From Leucocoprinus leucothites (taxonomy: Eukaryota; Basidiomycota; Agaricomycetes; Agaricales; Agaricaceae): DNA of 64,000 bases. Below the pieces are notes generated by a model. It saw only the letters and a list, made by a program, of their open reading frames with translations, was not told where the DNA came from and ran no database searches. Location of the stretch: positions 1,302,001 through 1,366,000 of the forward strand of contig JAACJO010000002.1 in assembly GCA_013368445.1 (NCBI GenBank), given 5' to 3'. The position numbers were made by a program, and so were the translations under genes. Of this stretch, positions 9,899 to 21,304 are shown piece by piece; the first letter of the stretch is position 1, and every line of letters starts with the position of its first letter.

Positions 9899-11822
9899 AT
9901 GTCGAGGGACTTGGTTGAAGGTCCAGGTGGAGAGGGCCGCCCTCTTCTTGCTTCCCACCACGGTTCCGCAGGTGACTTGTGCATTTTCCGCCTGGTTAAC
10001 TAAACTCAATCTTGCCTTCACAGACCCCCGCTACGACGAGTACCGCGATGAAGCTCCGGACGACCTTGAAGAACTTCAAAGGACAAAGGCGGTGGAAAGG
10101 CGGCTCCTCTGGAAACTAGACCTTCGAATGAGTGTATTGTTGTTGATCTACATCCTAAACTGTGAGTGGTGGTGGTGTGTTGGCTTAGTGAAGAGGCCTA
10201 GGCTGATGGTGCTCTCCCAGATATTGACAGGGATAGTGCAGGGTGTGTTATTTCTCCTTGCGATCTATGGCTGAATCGCCTGATTTTTTTCCTTACCGTT
10301 TATGTTTAGTGCTGCCCGCCTACGAGGATTTGAAGAGGACTTGAAACTGGATAAGACCCAGTTTGCGTCCATTTTGTCTGTATTCTATTTTGGCTACATG
10401 CTTATGCAAATACCTTCGTAAGTCGGCGACCTTCCTCAACACTAAACAGTCAGGTCTTTGACGCAGGGGTTATCAGAAATATGATTTTGGTCTATATCGG
10501 CAGACCTTCCGTGTATCTCCCATGTTGCACTATGTTGTGGGGAATAGTTTCTTTCTACACAGGTACGAGGATCGGCCAATGTATCTTTTGTTATGAGGCT
10601 AACCTCACCATGAACAGGATTGGCAACCAGGTTTGTTCCGGCTGAACTCGGTCCAGTCGAGCAATAACTCATTCCACTTCAGCTATCATGGTGCTCTCCT
10701 TGCCCGCTTTCTCCTAGGTTTTGTGGAGGCCGGGTTTTATCCTGGTGCACTTTTCCTGATATCAAGGTGGTACCGACGTAGCGAAATATCACAACGCACA
10801 GCATACCTCATGTGTGGAATCTTCATTGGTGAAGCATTCGGTGCACTGATTGCCTCTGGCATTCTAAACCTAATGAACGGCGTTCTCGGATACGCCGCAT
10901 GGCGCTGGCTGTTCTTCGTCGAAGGTGGCCTGACCATTCTGGTCGCCACCTTTGCTCTATTCATCATTCCTGATTTCCCCGAGGCCAAGTCCGTTTCCTG
11001 GCTCACTCCTGAGGAGTACCAACTGGCGAGGCGGAGAATGGTTGAGGACTCGGATTCCTCAGGCGACAGTCTAATTTCAACCAAAGCGTCGACCACCACA
11101 TTCAACGGGTTTATATCGGCTGTGTCTGATTGGAAGGTCTGGGGTATGGCCATTGCCCTCTACTTTATCACTCTATCCGCATCTTTCCACATGTATTTTC
11201 CAACTCTCGCTGCAACCATCGGTTTTGATGCAGGAACTACGATGTTACTTTGTGCCCCTCCTTGGATATATGCTGGCGCTGTAACCTTGTGGGTGTCCAG
11301 GCATTCCGATAGAACAGGAGAGCGGTGTATGCATATCGTATTACCACTTGTCGTAGGAATTATAGGCTTCCTACTGGCCATGTCTACGATGAATGCTATC
11401 GTTCGTTATTTTTCACTGTGAGCCTCTGTTCATATCTTCTTCGATTTCCCGCTGATTGTTCGCGTAGGTTCCTCATGACCCAGACGAAAACTGGTCTCAT
11501 TGGTCTCTTCGCATGGTCAGCGGCAGCTACATCAGGTCCAGTCGCCAAACGCGCTGTTGCCATCGCACTTGTCAATACCCTTGGGCATTGCAGCAACATC
11601 GTTGGGGCATTCCTTTGGGTCAAGGAATGGGGTCCATCATATAACAAGTCATTTGCAATCTGTACGGCAACCTCGTTGATTTCTATCGCGATCTGCCTCT
11701 TCATGAGGATGAATTTCAGACGCTTGAACAAAGAGATGGACATGGACGACGGACTACGCGGGCAGAGTAATAGTGATTCTGAGGGACAAGCCGTGAAGTC
11801 TAGCTGGAGGTATCATACGTGA
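9899..11822 (+). CDS. MFS transporter, anion:cation symporter (allantoate permease) type
   Basis: Major facilitator of the ACS/Dal5-like family, which imports organic anions such as allantoate, nicotinate or pantothenate across the plasma membrane; substrate not deducible. Eight exons: 9899-9971, 10024-10161, 10221-10242, 10310-10417, 10477-10562, 10618-10630, 10683-11417, 11468-11822, giving 509 residues. Family signatures: YIDRDSAGAARLRGFEEDL in the first loop, GRPSVYLP, ARFLLGFVEAGFYPGALFLI, SRWYRRSE, and IIPDFPEAKSVSWLTPEE. Exons of 22 and 13 nt are needed for these motifs. The acceptor at 10476 (ttatcag), not the earlier gacgcag, keeps the frame. It is a paralogue of the gene at 55271-57811 but with fewer introns. 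Confidence 0.88.
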
Positions 11823-12182
11823 TTAGTATACCCGCAAGAATATCGAATACGCTAGTGGCCATGATTCACTTGTCCTGGCTGTTGCTCTAGTTTTCCTCTT
11901 GATTGTGCCTTTCAGTGAATCACACTCTTTATTACTTTGCCTCGTCGTAAACAGGCCTAGATTAAGCAAGGCCAGTGCAACGGACGATGATGGTCCATAC
12001 CAACTAATACCGTCGCAGTTAACCTGGCAGGTATAATTTATCCTTAAGAATACACAAAGCATAAATACTATCTCTAACACATCCTAACTCCAAAGCATCT
12101 TGCACTAAAATAACATCATTAAGCAATAAACGAAGCAAGTGAGCAGAGCACCGCGCGGAATCAAATTCAACAACTACCAAGA
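11823..12182. other. Convergent intergenic region
   Basis: 360 bp between the stop of the MFS gene and the stop of the copper ATPase gene on the other strand. It is AT-rich and should hold both 3' untranslated regions. Nothing else seen. Confidence 0.5.
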
Positions 12183-15100
12183 TCACACAGCGCGTTCATC
12201 CAACTCCACAGGTACCTGCTGATATCCTCTGCTACCAGCAGAACCTCTACTCCAGACCCGGTCCACACCAGAACCAACAAACTCACGCACACTTCCTAGA
12301 CTATCCACAAACACATCCGACCATCCACTTCTGCTCTCACTAAAGCCATCGTCCCGACGCCCCGAAGGAGCGTCTGGCATAACGCTCTCCTTTGGTCGTC
12401 TCCACCATTTGAGCGTCAACGAACTCCCAACAACACTAACGCTCGAGAAAGCCATCGCCGCTCCAGCAAGCATAGGATGCATATAGAGCCCCACTGGCAA
12501 GAACAATCCCATCGCCAATGGAATCCCTAGCACATTATAAATGCATGCCCAAAGCAAATTCCTCTTAATGACGCTGAAGATCTTGCGTGACAGGTTCAGT
12601 GCAGCGACGACATCCAGCAGGTCAGAGCGTATGAGAACAATATCTGCAGCTTCGATAGCTACAGATGTACCAGACGAGAGAGCAATACCGACGGTCGCCG
12701 CAACCAGAGCTGGAGAGTCGTTGATGCCATCACCAACCATTGCGATCCCGCCACCTTCCTGCTCCATCATCTCGGTGACCTTGGCAGCTTTACCCTTTGG
12801 CGACATTTCGGCGTATACATTCTCCGGTCGGATACCGACCTGTCGAGCAATGGCGTAGGCGGTGGCCTTCCCATCTCCAGTCATCATGCACACCTCCACA
12901 CCCATCTTCTCGAGAGCACGGATAGCGTACTTGGATGAAGGTTTAGGTGCATCGCTAAGCGAGACGGCGAGAATTGGTTTGGGGTATTCCATCTTGGATT
13001 TTCCGTTAGATGAGGTGGAAGAGGAAAGAATGGATACGTAGATGACTGTGCGACCAAGCTTGGTTTCCTGTGCCTCGTAGGCCGAAAGAGTGGGGGTGAT
13101 ATAGTTAACAGTAGAATCGAGTTCGAAGAGCATATCGTCGGTCGCCTTCTCCGAGAATTCGTTGTATGCATCACCAGTTCCTTGCGGTCTCGTCACAAAT
13201 CTAGCATTCCCGACAAGTAATGTCGCGGTTCGACCGTTGCAGGAAATTGTGGCTTTGACACCTTGACCGGTTACAGACTCGAAGGACTTGACTTCTGCTT
13301 CAGGAGCGCTGCCACCCAAGAGCTCCTTGCCATATACCGCCACGGCTTTGGCTAAGGGGTGCTCGGACTTGGCTTCCGTAGCGCAGACCATGGCAATAAT
13401 ATCCCTCCTTCCAGTGATACCATCAGCACAAACACCCTCGAGGCCTGTGTCTCCCGCATAAAGTTCCTCATTTTGGAGGGTACTGGTTGATGACGGGACC
13501 CACTGCACCCCGGCGACGCTCAATTTTCCAACAGTGACGGTACCAGTCTTGTCCAACACAACCTTCTTCACGCTCTTGCTCGCTTCCAACGCCCTACCAC
13601 CCTTGATGAGGATACCATTCTTGGCGCCCATACCCGTCCCGACCATGATCGCAGTCGGCGTCGCCAGCCCAAGGGCACAAGGACACGCGACGACTACGAC
13701 AGAAATGCATAACTGCAAACAAACACCCAACTTGGTCGCTCCATGCCGATGGAACATCTGTGGCAAATTCTCATCACTGATCAACAATGTCAAAACCACC
13801 CATGTAATGAACGTGATCGCGGCAAGCGAAACGACGGTGGGCACAAAATACCCAGCGACTCTGTCAGCGAATGCTTGGATGGGGGCTTTGGATGTCTGGG
13901 CCTCTTCGACGAGTTTGACAATCTGTGAAAGGGCGGTGTCTTTACCCGCTCGTGTGACAATCATATCGAATGTGCCTAAGCCGTTGACTGTGCCGCCTAT
14001 CACCGAATCTCCGACCTGCTTGAGGACAGGAACGGCTTCACCTGTGATAGCACTTTCATCCACGCTAGATGAACCGCGGATGACGGTGCCGTCTGCCGGA
14101 ATTTTGTCTCCAGGTACTAATTTGACGGTATCGCCGACCTCGACGAGCTCGGTGGGTATCTTCTTCTCTTGTGTGCAGGCAGGGGCATCGGTGTATATGG
14201 TGGCCATTGATGGAGCAAGGGCCATGAGATCCGTGAGCGCGGCACTTGTCTTGCCCTTGGCTTTGTTCTCAAGGTATCGACCAAGTGAAACGAACATGAG
14301 GAGCATGGTACTGGTCTCGAAGAAGAGGAATGGTCGATAATCCGGATCGGTGTTGAACACCGCCATTATCATCACAAAAAGTGAATAGAAGTAAGACGCC
14401 GAGGTACCGAGCATGACGAGAACGTCCATAGTTGCGGTACCATGCTTGAGGGACTTGTACGCAGCACGGTAGAATTTGGCGCCTATCCAGAACTGTGCAG
14501 GGGTGGTAATCAAGAGGGACATTACGTCACCAAGATAAATGCCGTTGAAAAGATGGGCCGCAAGAATGGACCGAACGCCTGGTATGTGCATTCCAACCAT
14601 TGACACAAAGAAACCGGGGATGGCGAAATATAGAGACCATAGGAAACGTTGTTTCCACTCGACGACTTCCTTTGCCCGTGTGAGAGATTGTAATTGGGTG
14701 GCGTCTTGCTGATCGGAGAGCATGGCGTCGAAGCCCATTTCTTCTATTCGCTCAACCATCTCTCGAGGGCCGATCATTGAACGGTCGAAGTGAACAGTGC
14801 ATGTTTCCGTAGCGAGGGAGACGGCAACGGAGGAGATGCCTGGGACGGCGGAGAGACCAGACTCGACAGTGGATGTACAGGACGAGCATGTCATGCCGTA
14901 TATTCGAAGCTGGACAACGTCATTGCGGGTGGGTGGTATGAGAGTGGCGTCGAAACCGATATCAGAGATTTCCTGGAGGTACAGCAGAATAGAGTATGGG
15001 CTTGGGTTGAAGCAAAGACCGAAGAACTCGAAGCCGTACCTCAATGAGCTTCGGTACAGTCCATTTCGAAGGCTCGTATTCAATGACGCCGCGTTCTGCC

Positions 15101-15402
15101 AGCAGTGCGACCTTGATGGAGTGTATTCCGGGTTGTGTACGAAGCATACCCTCGATCGCCTATAAAAGTGACGACCGAGTCAATGTTCTGCTTGATAATC
15201 TCTATAGCATGGATACAAGACAACATACCTCTACACATGCCCCGCAGGTCATGCCCTCGATGCGAAGCTCACATTTCTCAGAGCTCGGGGACGACGATTC
15301 CTCTGGCTTGTCCATGGGCAGTGCAATGGGAGTCGAAGGGAGAGGTAGGTCAGTATTACTACGGCTTTGCCAGAGGGCAAACCGCCTGAGGAGCGTGTCC
15401 AT
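12183..15402 (-). CDS. CCC2: Copper-transporting P1B-type ATPase (Ccc2/ATP7-like)
   Basis: Golgi copper pump that loads multicopper oxidases; 1027 residues from three exons, 15402-15229, 15159-15040 and 14972-12183. Two heavy-metal-associated domains carry GMTCGAC (about residue 50) and GMTCSSC. Then come eight expected membrane segments, the TGEAVP actuator loop, the metal-path motif CPC in VVACPCALGLATPTAIM, the phosphorylation site DKTGTVTVGK, the SEHPLAKAV motif and the hinge GDGINDSPAL. All catalytic residues seen are intact. Two HMA domains is usual for fungal Ccc2. The intron at 15039-14973 lacks a stop upstream, so a naive reading would start at a false site inside it. Divergent from COQ3. 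Confidence 0.95.
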
Positions 15403-15533
15403 GGTCCCAGGCCTGTGGGATTTGAGGGGGATGAGGGAGAGAGGGAAAGTTAGTCAGCTGTGTCCAATGGGGAGGGCGTGAGCTCAAATCAATCCTCTGT
15501 TGCACAACTGCCGCCTGTCACGCTGTCACACCT
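15403..15533. promoter_or_regulatory. Short bidirectional promoter CCC2 / COQ3
   Basis: Only 131 bp separate the start codons of the copper ATPase (minus strand) and the ubiquinone methyltransferase (plus strand). Both promoters and 5' leaders must lie here or overlap coding sequence. No TATA box is evident; CT-rich tracts are present on the COQ3 side. Confidence 0.6.
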
Positions 15534-16614
15534 ATGTTCTCTCCTTTCCGTTCCATTGTCCGGTCCTCCCGCCTCGGCCGGCAGCTCTCTACCTCCTCAT
15601 CCGTCAATCCAGATGAAATTTCCCATTTCTCAAAGCTTTCCGCCCACTGGTGGGACGAGCGTGGAGAGTTTGAATTCTTACACAAGATGAACCCTGTTCG
15701 CATGAGCTTTGTCCGACAAAAGCTTCTAGAGGCTGCTCGTGACGATGGTGTGGACTCCGATCCTACCCATGTACTAGCAGGCCTGGATGTGTTAGATGTC
15801 GGCTGTGGTGGCGGTCTTTTGTCCGAGGTATGTACTCTGCGTCATGTGTCCAGTACTTCATCCGAGCTTCACCCACCCTTCTGTCACACAGAGTCTTGCG
15901 CGACTAGGCGCAAATACACTGGGTATTGATGCTTCAGAAAATAACATCGGAATTGCTCGCCAACATGCCTCGACCGACCCTAAACTTGCGCCGGCTTCTC
16001 CCAACTCACGCCTAATATATCAACATACGACCGCCGAGGCACTGCTTGAACAGCCGAAACGTTTTGATGTGGTTTGTTCAATGGAGGTCCTGGAACACGT
16101 CGACAACCCCGCATCATTTCTATCAACATGTGCCGAACTCGTCAGGGCATGTACTCTGCTTCGCACCCTTACGTCATTTCCTAATGATTTCGTCCAGCCC
16201 GGGGGCCATCTATTTCTATCAACCATATCGCGGACACCACTAGCATATTTCCTGACAATACTTATGGCTGAAGGCGTCCTCCGAAAGGTTACATCGGGCA
16301 CACATACCTACAGCAAATACATCAAACCTTCAGAGCTGATCCAGTTTTTTGAAGACTATCGCTCACCCACGCCTTCTACAGCAGGATTATCAAAAGATTC
16401 ATCGACGCTTGCTGACCATCTCAAGTCCAGTACTCGCCCTTGGATTACTCGACGTTCCGATTCGTATCTCCCACGGACTCAGGCAGAAGTACGGGGCCTT
16501 ATTTATAATCCCGTGTTTGGGAACTGGATACTCGCCCCGAAGGACGCGTGGGGCACTCTTGAGTGTAATTATATCTTCTGGGTTCGCAAGCCCAGAGATG
16601 ATGAGACAAAATAA
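15534..16614 (+). CDS. COQ3: Ubiquinone biosynthesis O-methyltransferase (Coq3/UbiG-like), mitochondrial
   Basis: SAM-dependent O-methyltransferase performing the two O-methylations of ubiquinone synthesis in the mitochondrial matrix. Exons 15534-15827, 15892-16146 and 16198-16614 give 321 residues. The N-terminus is Arg/Ser-rich (SPFRSIVRSSRLGRQLSTSS), fitting an import presequence. Motifs: HWWDERGEFEFLHKMN, SAM motif I LDVLDVGCGGGLLSE, LGIDASENNIGIAR, DVVCSMEVLEHVDNP, and PGGHLFLSTISRTP. The second intron begins with GC (gcatgt) and ends cag; this GC-AG splice gives LVRPGGHLF, matching the family. C-terminal part fits WVRKP of fungal enzymes. Confidence 0.93.
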
Positions 16615-17372
16615 TAATTACTACTGCCCAATACTATCATTCCCTATTCATAAGTACAGTACCACGAATACACCCTCTACCCCCATCCTCTAGCATGCTA
16701 CTAAAACGGCTAAAGTAGTCCGCTCACTGACACGCACTAAAAAAAAACCGAGTCTATTTGTCATTGAGGAAATGGCGGCTCCGAGTGGTGGGGTGGCAGA
16801 AAATGATATTCCTTGTAGTCTTTATGCTTCGCTTGATCTCGGGGTCGGCGAACACTTTTAGTATAACCGTCTATCACAGACAGGATCATACCTAACTAAA
16901 TGGTGAATACTTAAGTACTTGGTCGAACCACCAAAAAGAAGAGCTAGTTTGAAGGCAGGGGTTATTAGGTACACACCGAAGACTCACTGTGCTCGATCCA
17001 TCCTAGACACATGCGATTTTATATTTTAAACGCCCGAGGTCTCAGAATAATAGCTACTTATCAGCGGCTGCAGTGCTTCTATTTTTACCGTCATATCTCT
17101 TCTAGGCACTAAGCCACTTATTTAGAAAAGCAATAGCAATGCGCAAAGTGCTCCCCCTTAGTACGATCGGTCACAACCCATTTGATATGAAATACCGGAG
17201 GAACGTCAATCAAAAATCGCGACTGTATATAATAAGGGCGGAAGGAGAAGAACAAGTGAGCTTGAACAAATATTCAACAGTTCTCCTGTGATATCTAACG
17301 CTTCACCCAGTGCATGTCATCCATCACAAGCTCAGCCTCATCGTCTCCTTATGAACAAAACTCGGAGTAGGA
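16615..17372. other. Convergent intergenic region
   Basis: About 760 bp of AT-rich DNA between the stops of COQ3 and the first F-box-like gene. No coding signal or recognisable element. Confidence 0.5.
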
Positions 17373-18637
17373 TTACGACAACAACTGACCGACCAACTGC
17401 GCATATGTCAATCCTTGCCTCTTTCTGATAATGTCTTCCGCCACAGTCCAACAATCGCAATGCCAATACGCCGTTCCATCCCAATCTAACTTGTTATCTG
17501 GCCACGCAAAATAGACAAGAAGCTCCCGGAATAATTGGTTCGGGGGCATTTGAACAGTGACCGAACCAGCAACCGCACGAGGATCGATTTTCCCGAGGGC
17601 TAGCCGTGAGATGGGATGAAGATCGTCAAGATCGATATTGTCATGACACCTGAGTTCAGGTACCAGCCACGACGCCCACCCTTCTGTCTCCAAAGTGGAT
17701 GGGCCAGGGTCAGAAGGTGGCCAACCAGGAGGAAGGTAGTCACCTTCTGAATCAAGTAAATCGAAATCGGCATTGGACTCAGCAACGACGCAAAATATCA
17801 CAACTTGGACAGTTGGTGGACATGCGCTTAGGATGCGAGAATAATGAAAAGGTAGTTCGTCGGAGGTAGGGGTTGGTAATTCCGTGGCCATATCAAGCGA
17901 AATATGGGTGAGTCCCTCAAGGTATTGAAGGCTCTCCCAATTGACCACTGGATCATAGTAAATATCCATATGAGTCAAATGACGAAATGCCCTGTGAGCG
18001 AATGTGACTCCACGGTCAACAAGGAGGGAGGCAGTGAACGATATTCGCCGCAAATGGGTGTAAGGGAAGACCGTCTCGCCATCGACCGTCTTTACCGAGT
18101 CGAGCACCACATTTAATGCCCTTTTTCCCCAATTGATATCCCAACAAGCGAGGCTGCGTAGCCCCGTCAAGTCGCGAATGATCGCGACCACTTTCTCGGC
18201 TTGAGGATAGTCTGCACATATGAAGAGGCTATGAACATATCGCTGAAAGAATGTCGTGTCTTTCGTGGCGGAATGTCGACGTTCACGAAATGTCCGGTAG
18301 AATCTCGAGAACTGCAATTGACCTTCAAGTGTTACATGCTGATACACCAGAGGTTCGAGCCTATGAAGGTATCCCAATGGTGAATGCCCGAATAACCATG
18401 ATAGGAAAAGAGGACGTACCAGTGTCGAATCTGGTGAGATACACATAGCAAGTGCAGTGGGCGAGGTCTATATTCCAGCGCCTTTTCAAAAATCAGGCAG
18501 ATGATCTCTGGAGGAAGGCTGGAGAAGAGCCGAATTTCCTCTGGAGAGGGAAATTCCGAGACTGGCGGAATCCCCCAAATCCACGAGTATTCTGAGTGAT
18601 CGATGTCAGCTGGGTCGACTACGGTAGGGGAAGGCAT
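17373..18637 (-). CDS. F-box-like protein, lineage-specific family (subgroup 1)
   Basis: Exons 18637-18420 and 18360-17373, 401 residues, one 59-bp intron. An F-box-like segment near residue 40-75 (FSSLPPEIICLIFEKALEY, then LLCVSHQIRHW) is followed by a large repeat-poor domain shared with the other copies here: LEPLVYQHVTL, FYRTFRERRHSATK, FRHLTHMDIYYDPV and a C-terminal WTVAEDIIRKRQ. F-box proteins usually link substrates to SCF ubiquitin ligases; a substrate cannot be predicted. The intron splits the Trp codon of HW, as in every copy in this window. The next gene upstream on this strand (19165-20691) is its closest relative in the window. Confidence 0.8.
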
Positions 18638-19164
18638 GAATAGGTAGATTGTTTGCAGACATCAGTGCGTAAGAGGCCATGGATTTATAATAAGTATGAC
18701 CAGCGTTCAAGCAAATGGCAATCTCGTGGGCTGTCACCTTGACTCGTTTCAACGTCACATGGAAATCACGTTGAGCAAGGGTCGTTTTAAATGAGTTGAG
18801 GGTAAGCACTAGTTTGCACTTTCGGCGGGTTAAAACACTGTACAGTCCTCAGCTGAGCCTATCGCTACACACCTGGGGCATGCGATTGGTTCTTTGGATT
18901 CAGAATACACAGAGCCCCAGGCCCTTGAGCTTTCCATTGATCCGTCCTTTGACCTCCTTCGGAGATCGGATTCTTAGTCAAGTCTCGTGAAATATCTTCC
19001 ACAGAACCCGTGTATACACAAGCCAAAAATCTAGTGTCATGATAAACATAAAGAGCACGTTAAATGTCACAGTGTCCTCTCGAGTATACGTAAGTAGTGG
19101 TAATTAGGATACATGCATAAGACTATAGAATAAGGTCAGACGAGCCCAAATCCACAACATTCGT
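18638..19164. other. Intergenic region between two F-box-like genes
   Basis: 527 bp between tandem minus-strand genes; expected to hold the promoter of the 17373-18637 gene and the 3' flank of the next. No coding evidence. Confidence 0.45.
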
Positions 19165-20691
19165 TCAGCTCGAATGAACATCATACCATCTTCTCTGAAC
19201 AGCCTCCCAAAATCCAAACTCTCCATCCACCCGCTGACTCTCCTCGTCGCCGTCCACGTAAGGATCCTTACCGGCCTTTCGTCTTCTCTCTATCCTGTCC
19301 TTCTTCCTCTTCTCGATAATATCTTCCGCCACATCCCAACTTTCCCTGTGAACATGATCAGGCACCGAAAAATCCCAATCATACGAATTCTTGGGCCAGA
19401 TGAAGTCGACCATATACTCCTTCATCAAGTGGCTGTTCGGTAGGGTGTCGCTAATAATACCAAGCACGACTCGTGGATCTCGCATTCCCAAACATAACTG
19501 CGTGAGATAATGTAGATGGTGTTCATCGTTTGTCGTGGTAATGAGTGGTCCCGACCTATCCCAATCTTCAGTCGAGAAATTTATCGGGGCGACCACTTCA
19601 TCTTCATCGTCAAGTATGTCAAAATTCCTGTTCCACCAGTTGATGCATGCAAAGATGATGACCTTCAGCTGTGGCATTGCTCGACAATGGTTGCACAATT
19701 CCTCCATAGCGTGTTTCATTTCTGTGAAGGGCAGATCCACATGTGTCAACATGTCAACCGCAAGATGAGTTAAACGTCGCATTGAGGTGAGGGTTGACCA
19801 GTCGAATAATAGACAATAATAAATGTCGAGATGTGTGAGGTCCCGAAACACCCGATGCGCAAGATTGATACGAAATACCCGAAGGGCATACGCTGAGATG
19901 GAAAACCTGGATAGGTCCTTATAAGGGAATGGGTCCTCCGAGGCTTCCTTTCTACCCCAACACGACACCTGGTTCGAAATCGAATCGTCTTCTTGTGGAT
20001 CCTCGTCACCCGCCCCTGGACCAATCCAGCCACGAAGCAAGTTATCCTCAGTCCCAGCTCTTCTCCGTTTCTCTGCTTGGTCCCTCCATGCTTCCCTCTC
20101 ATTTCTTACAGTGTACCGCAAGCCCTTTCCTGTATCCACAACCCGTACACCTTGTAGGCCACTACAGTCGTCTGCCAGGAACCCAAGAATAAGACGCCCC
20201 CACGAACTGTCCCATCCAGCGACGGCCCTCAAGGATTTGAGGCCTCTCCCGATTGCAACCATTTGTTCCACCCTTGGGGCAGCACCGCTGAGGAGATGTA
20301 GCGTCTTCACATGTTCAGCAAAGAAGGAAGTCGTTTTTGTGTGTGAATGACGCCGCTCGCGGAAAGTGCGGTAGAAGAGCCTGAGTGAGATGGAGTTGCA
20401 AAAAACTAGATGGCGGTAGATGAAAGGTTCAACCCTGAAGTAGATAGAACGATCCGTGAGCGGATGGGTATAGCTGTAGAGTAAATTGATGACGTACCAG
20501 TGTTGCACTTGTCGTGAAACTAGAGCAAGGTGAACAGGTATAGGTGTATCCTCCATGACTTTCTCGAAAATGAGTCGTGCAATGTCGAGGGGAATGGACC
20601 GAGACCGTGTCCATTCATTCGTGGTGTTGACTGGCTGGCTCTCCATCTCCCAAGTCGATTCCGTCAGAAATATGTCACCAGCATCCGACAT
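19165..20691 (-). CDS. F-box-like protein, lineage-specific family (subgroup 1)
   Basis: Exons 20691-20498 and 20434-19165, 487 residues. The 63-bp intron between them is a multiple of three without stops, so retention would leave the frame open. The F-box-like segment reads SIPLDIARLIFEKVMEDTP then LALVSRQVQHW; after the intron VEPFIYRHLVF and FYRTFRERRHSHTK match the neighbour at 17373-18637. It differs by an insertion of about 80 charged residues in the middle (around residues 165-245) and a Lys/Arg-rich tail. Function inferred only from the F-box-like start. Confidence 0.8.
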   Translation of the reverse strand: MSDAGDIFLTESTWEMESQPVNTTNEWTRSRSIPLDIARLIFEKVMEDTPIPVHLALVSRQVQHWYVINLLYSYTHPLTDRSIYFRVEPFIYRHLVFCNSISLRLFYRTFRERRHSHTKTTSFFAEHVKTLHLLSGAAPRVEQMVAIGRGLKSLRAVAGWDSSWGRLILGFLADDCSGLQGVRVVDTGKGLRYTVRNEREAWRDQAEKRRRAGTEDNLLRGWIGPGAGDEDPQEDDSISNQVSCWGRKEASEDPFPYKDLSRFSISAYALRVFRINLAHRVFRDLTHLDIYYCLLFDWSTLTSMRRLTHLAVDMLTHVDLPFTEMKHAMEELCNHCRAMPQLKVIIFACINWWNRNFDILDDEDEVVAPINFSTEDWDRSGPLITTTNDEHHLHYLTQLCLGMRDPRVVLGIISDTLPNSHLMKEYMVDFIWPKNSYDWDFSVPDHVHRESWDVAEDIIEKRKKDRIERRRKAGKDPYVDGDEESQRVDGEFGFWEAVQRRWYDVHSS

Positions 20692-21304
20692 ATCTCAGGT
20701 GCCAAATGTAGCTGTTGTCCAGAGGCAATTTGCTGTTGAATCAGGGGCTGTAGAAGCCCCAAAGCGGTGTTAACGGCGACAGCTCAGGACGTTCAGAGTC
20801 GGATTGCCTTCAAGGTCTTTGGTGAGGGGGATCACGACTTGTCCCAGATATTCCACGTCGGTCGTATGCGGGAGAAACAAAAGGGTGAGCTCGCTGTGGC
20901 GGTTGTTCTGCTAGGTGACAACCGCTCGTTTAATGACGGGTGGGTTTACGTGGATTGGCCGGTGCCGCCTCCGACTCCTCGTAAGCACAAGCACAGCCTT
21001 CACCCCCTCAATGGCGGGATCGGCATTGCATTGGCTCTATGTTCTGCGCAGCAGATGAGTCAATGCGAATCATGGTTACAGGGAACGATATACAGCGGCG
21101 TCTGTTTCTAAAATGCGCTGCAGGAAAAGAAGGCGGCTGGGCCAGGACCAGATGGGCGTTTGATTATTCATTCAATGCTCATAATCGTGACATCATTGAA
21201 TTGATCTCGTTGTCCAGGTGGAAGAACAGAGCACGCGTTGAAGTAGAAAGGGTATAAAGTCAATATAAAGAGCTAGGAATATATAGTAGCAGTGCCTGTC
21301 AGAA
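20692..21304. other. Intergenic region
   Basis: 613 bp containing the promoter of the F-box-like gene at 20691 and the 3' flank of the coiled-coil gene ending at 21305. A 114-codon plus-strand frame at 20767-21111 has no recognisable content and is not called. Confidence 0.4.

Noticed and set aside
12541..14340. Long plus-strand reading frames antisense to the copper ATPase
   Set aside because: They mirror a long, GC-biased, well-conserved coding exon and have no family content.
20767..21111. 114-codon plus-strand frame
   Set aside because: Composition and context do not support coding; it starts inside the promoter of an F-box-like gene.
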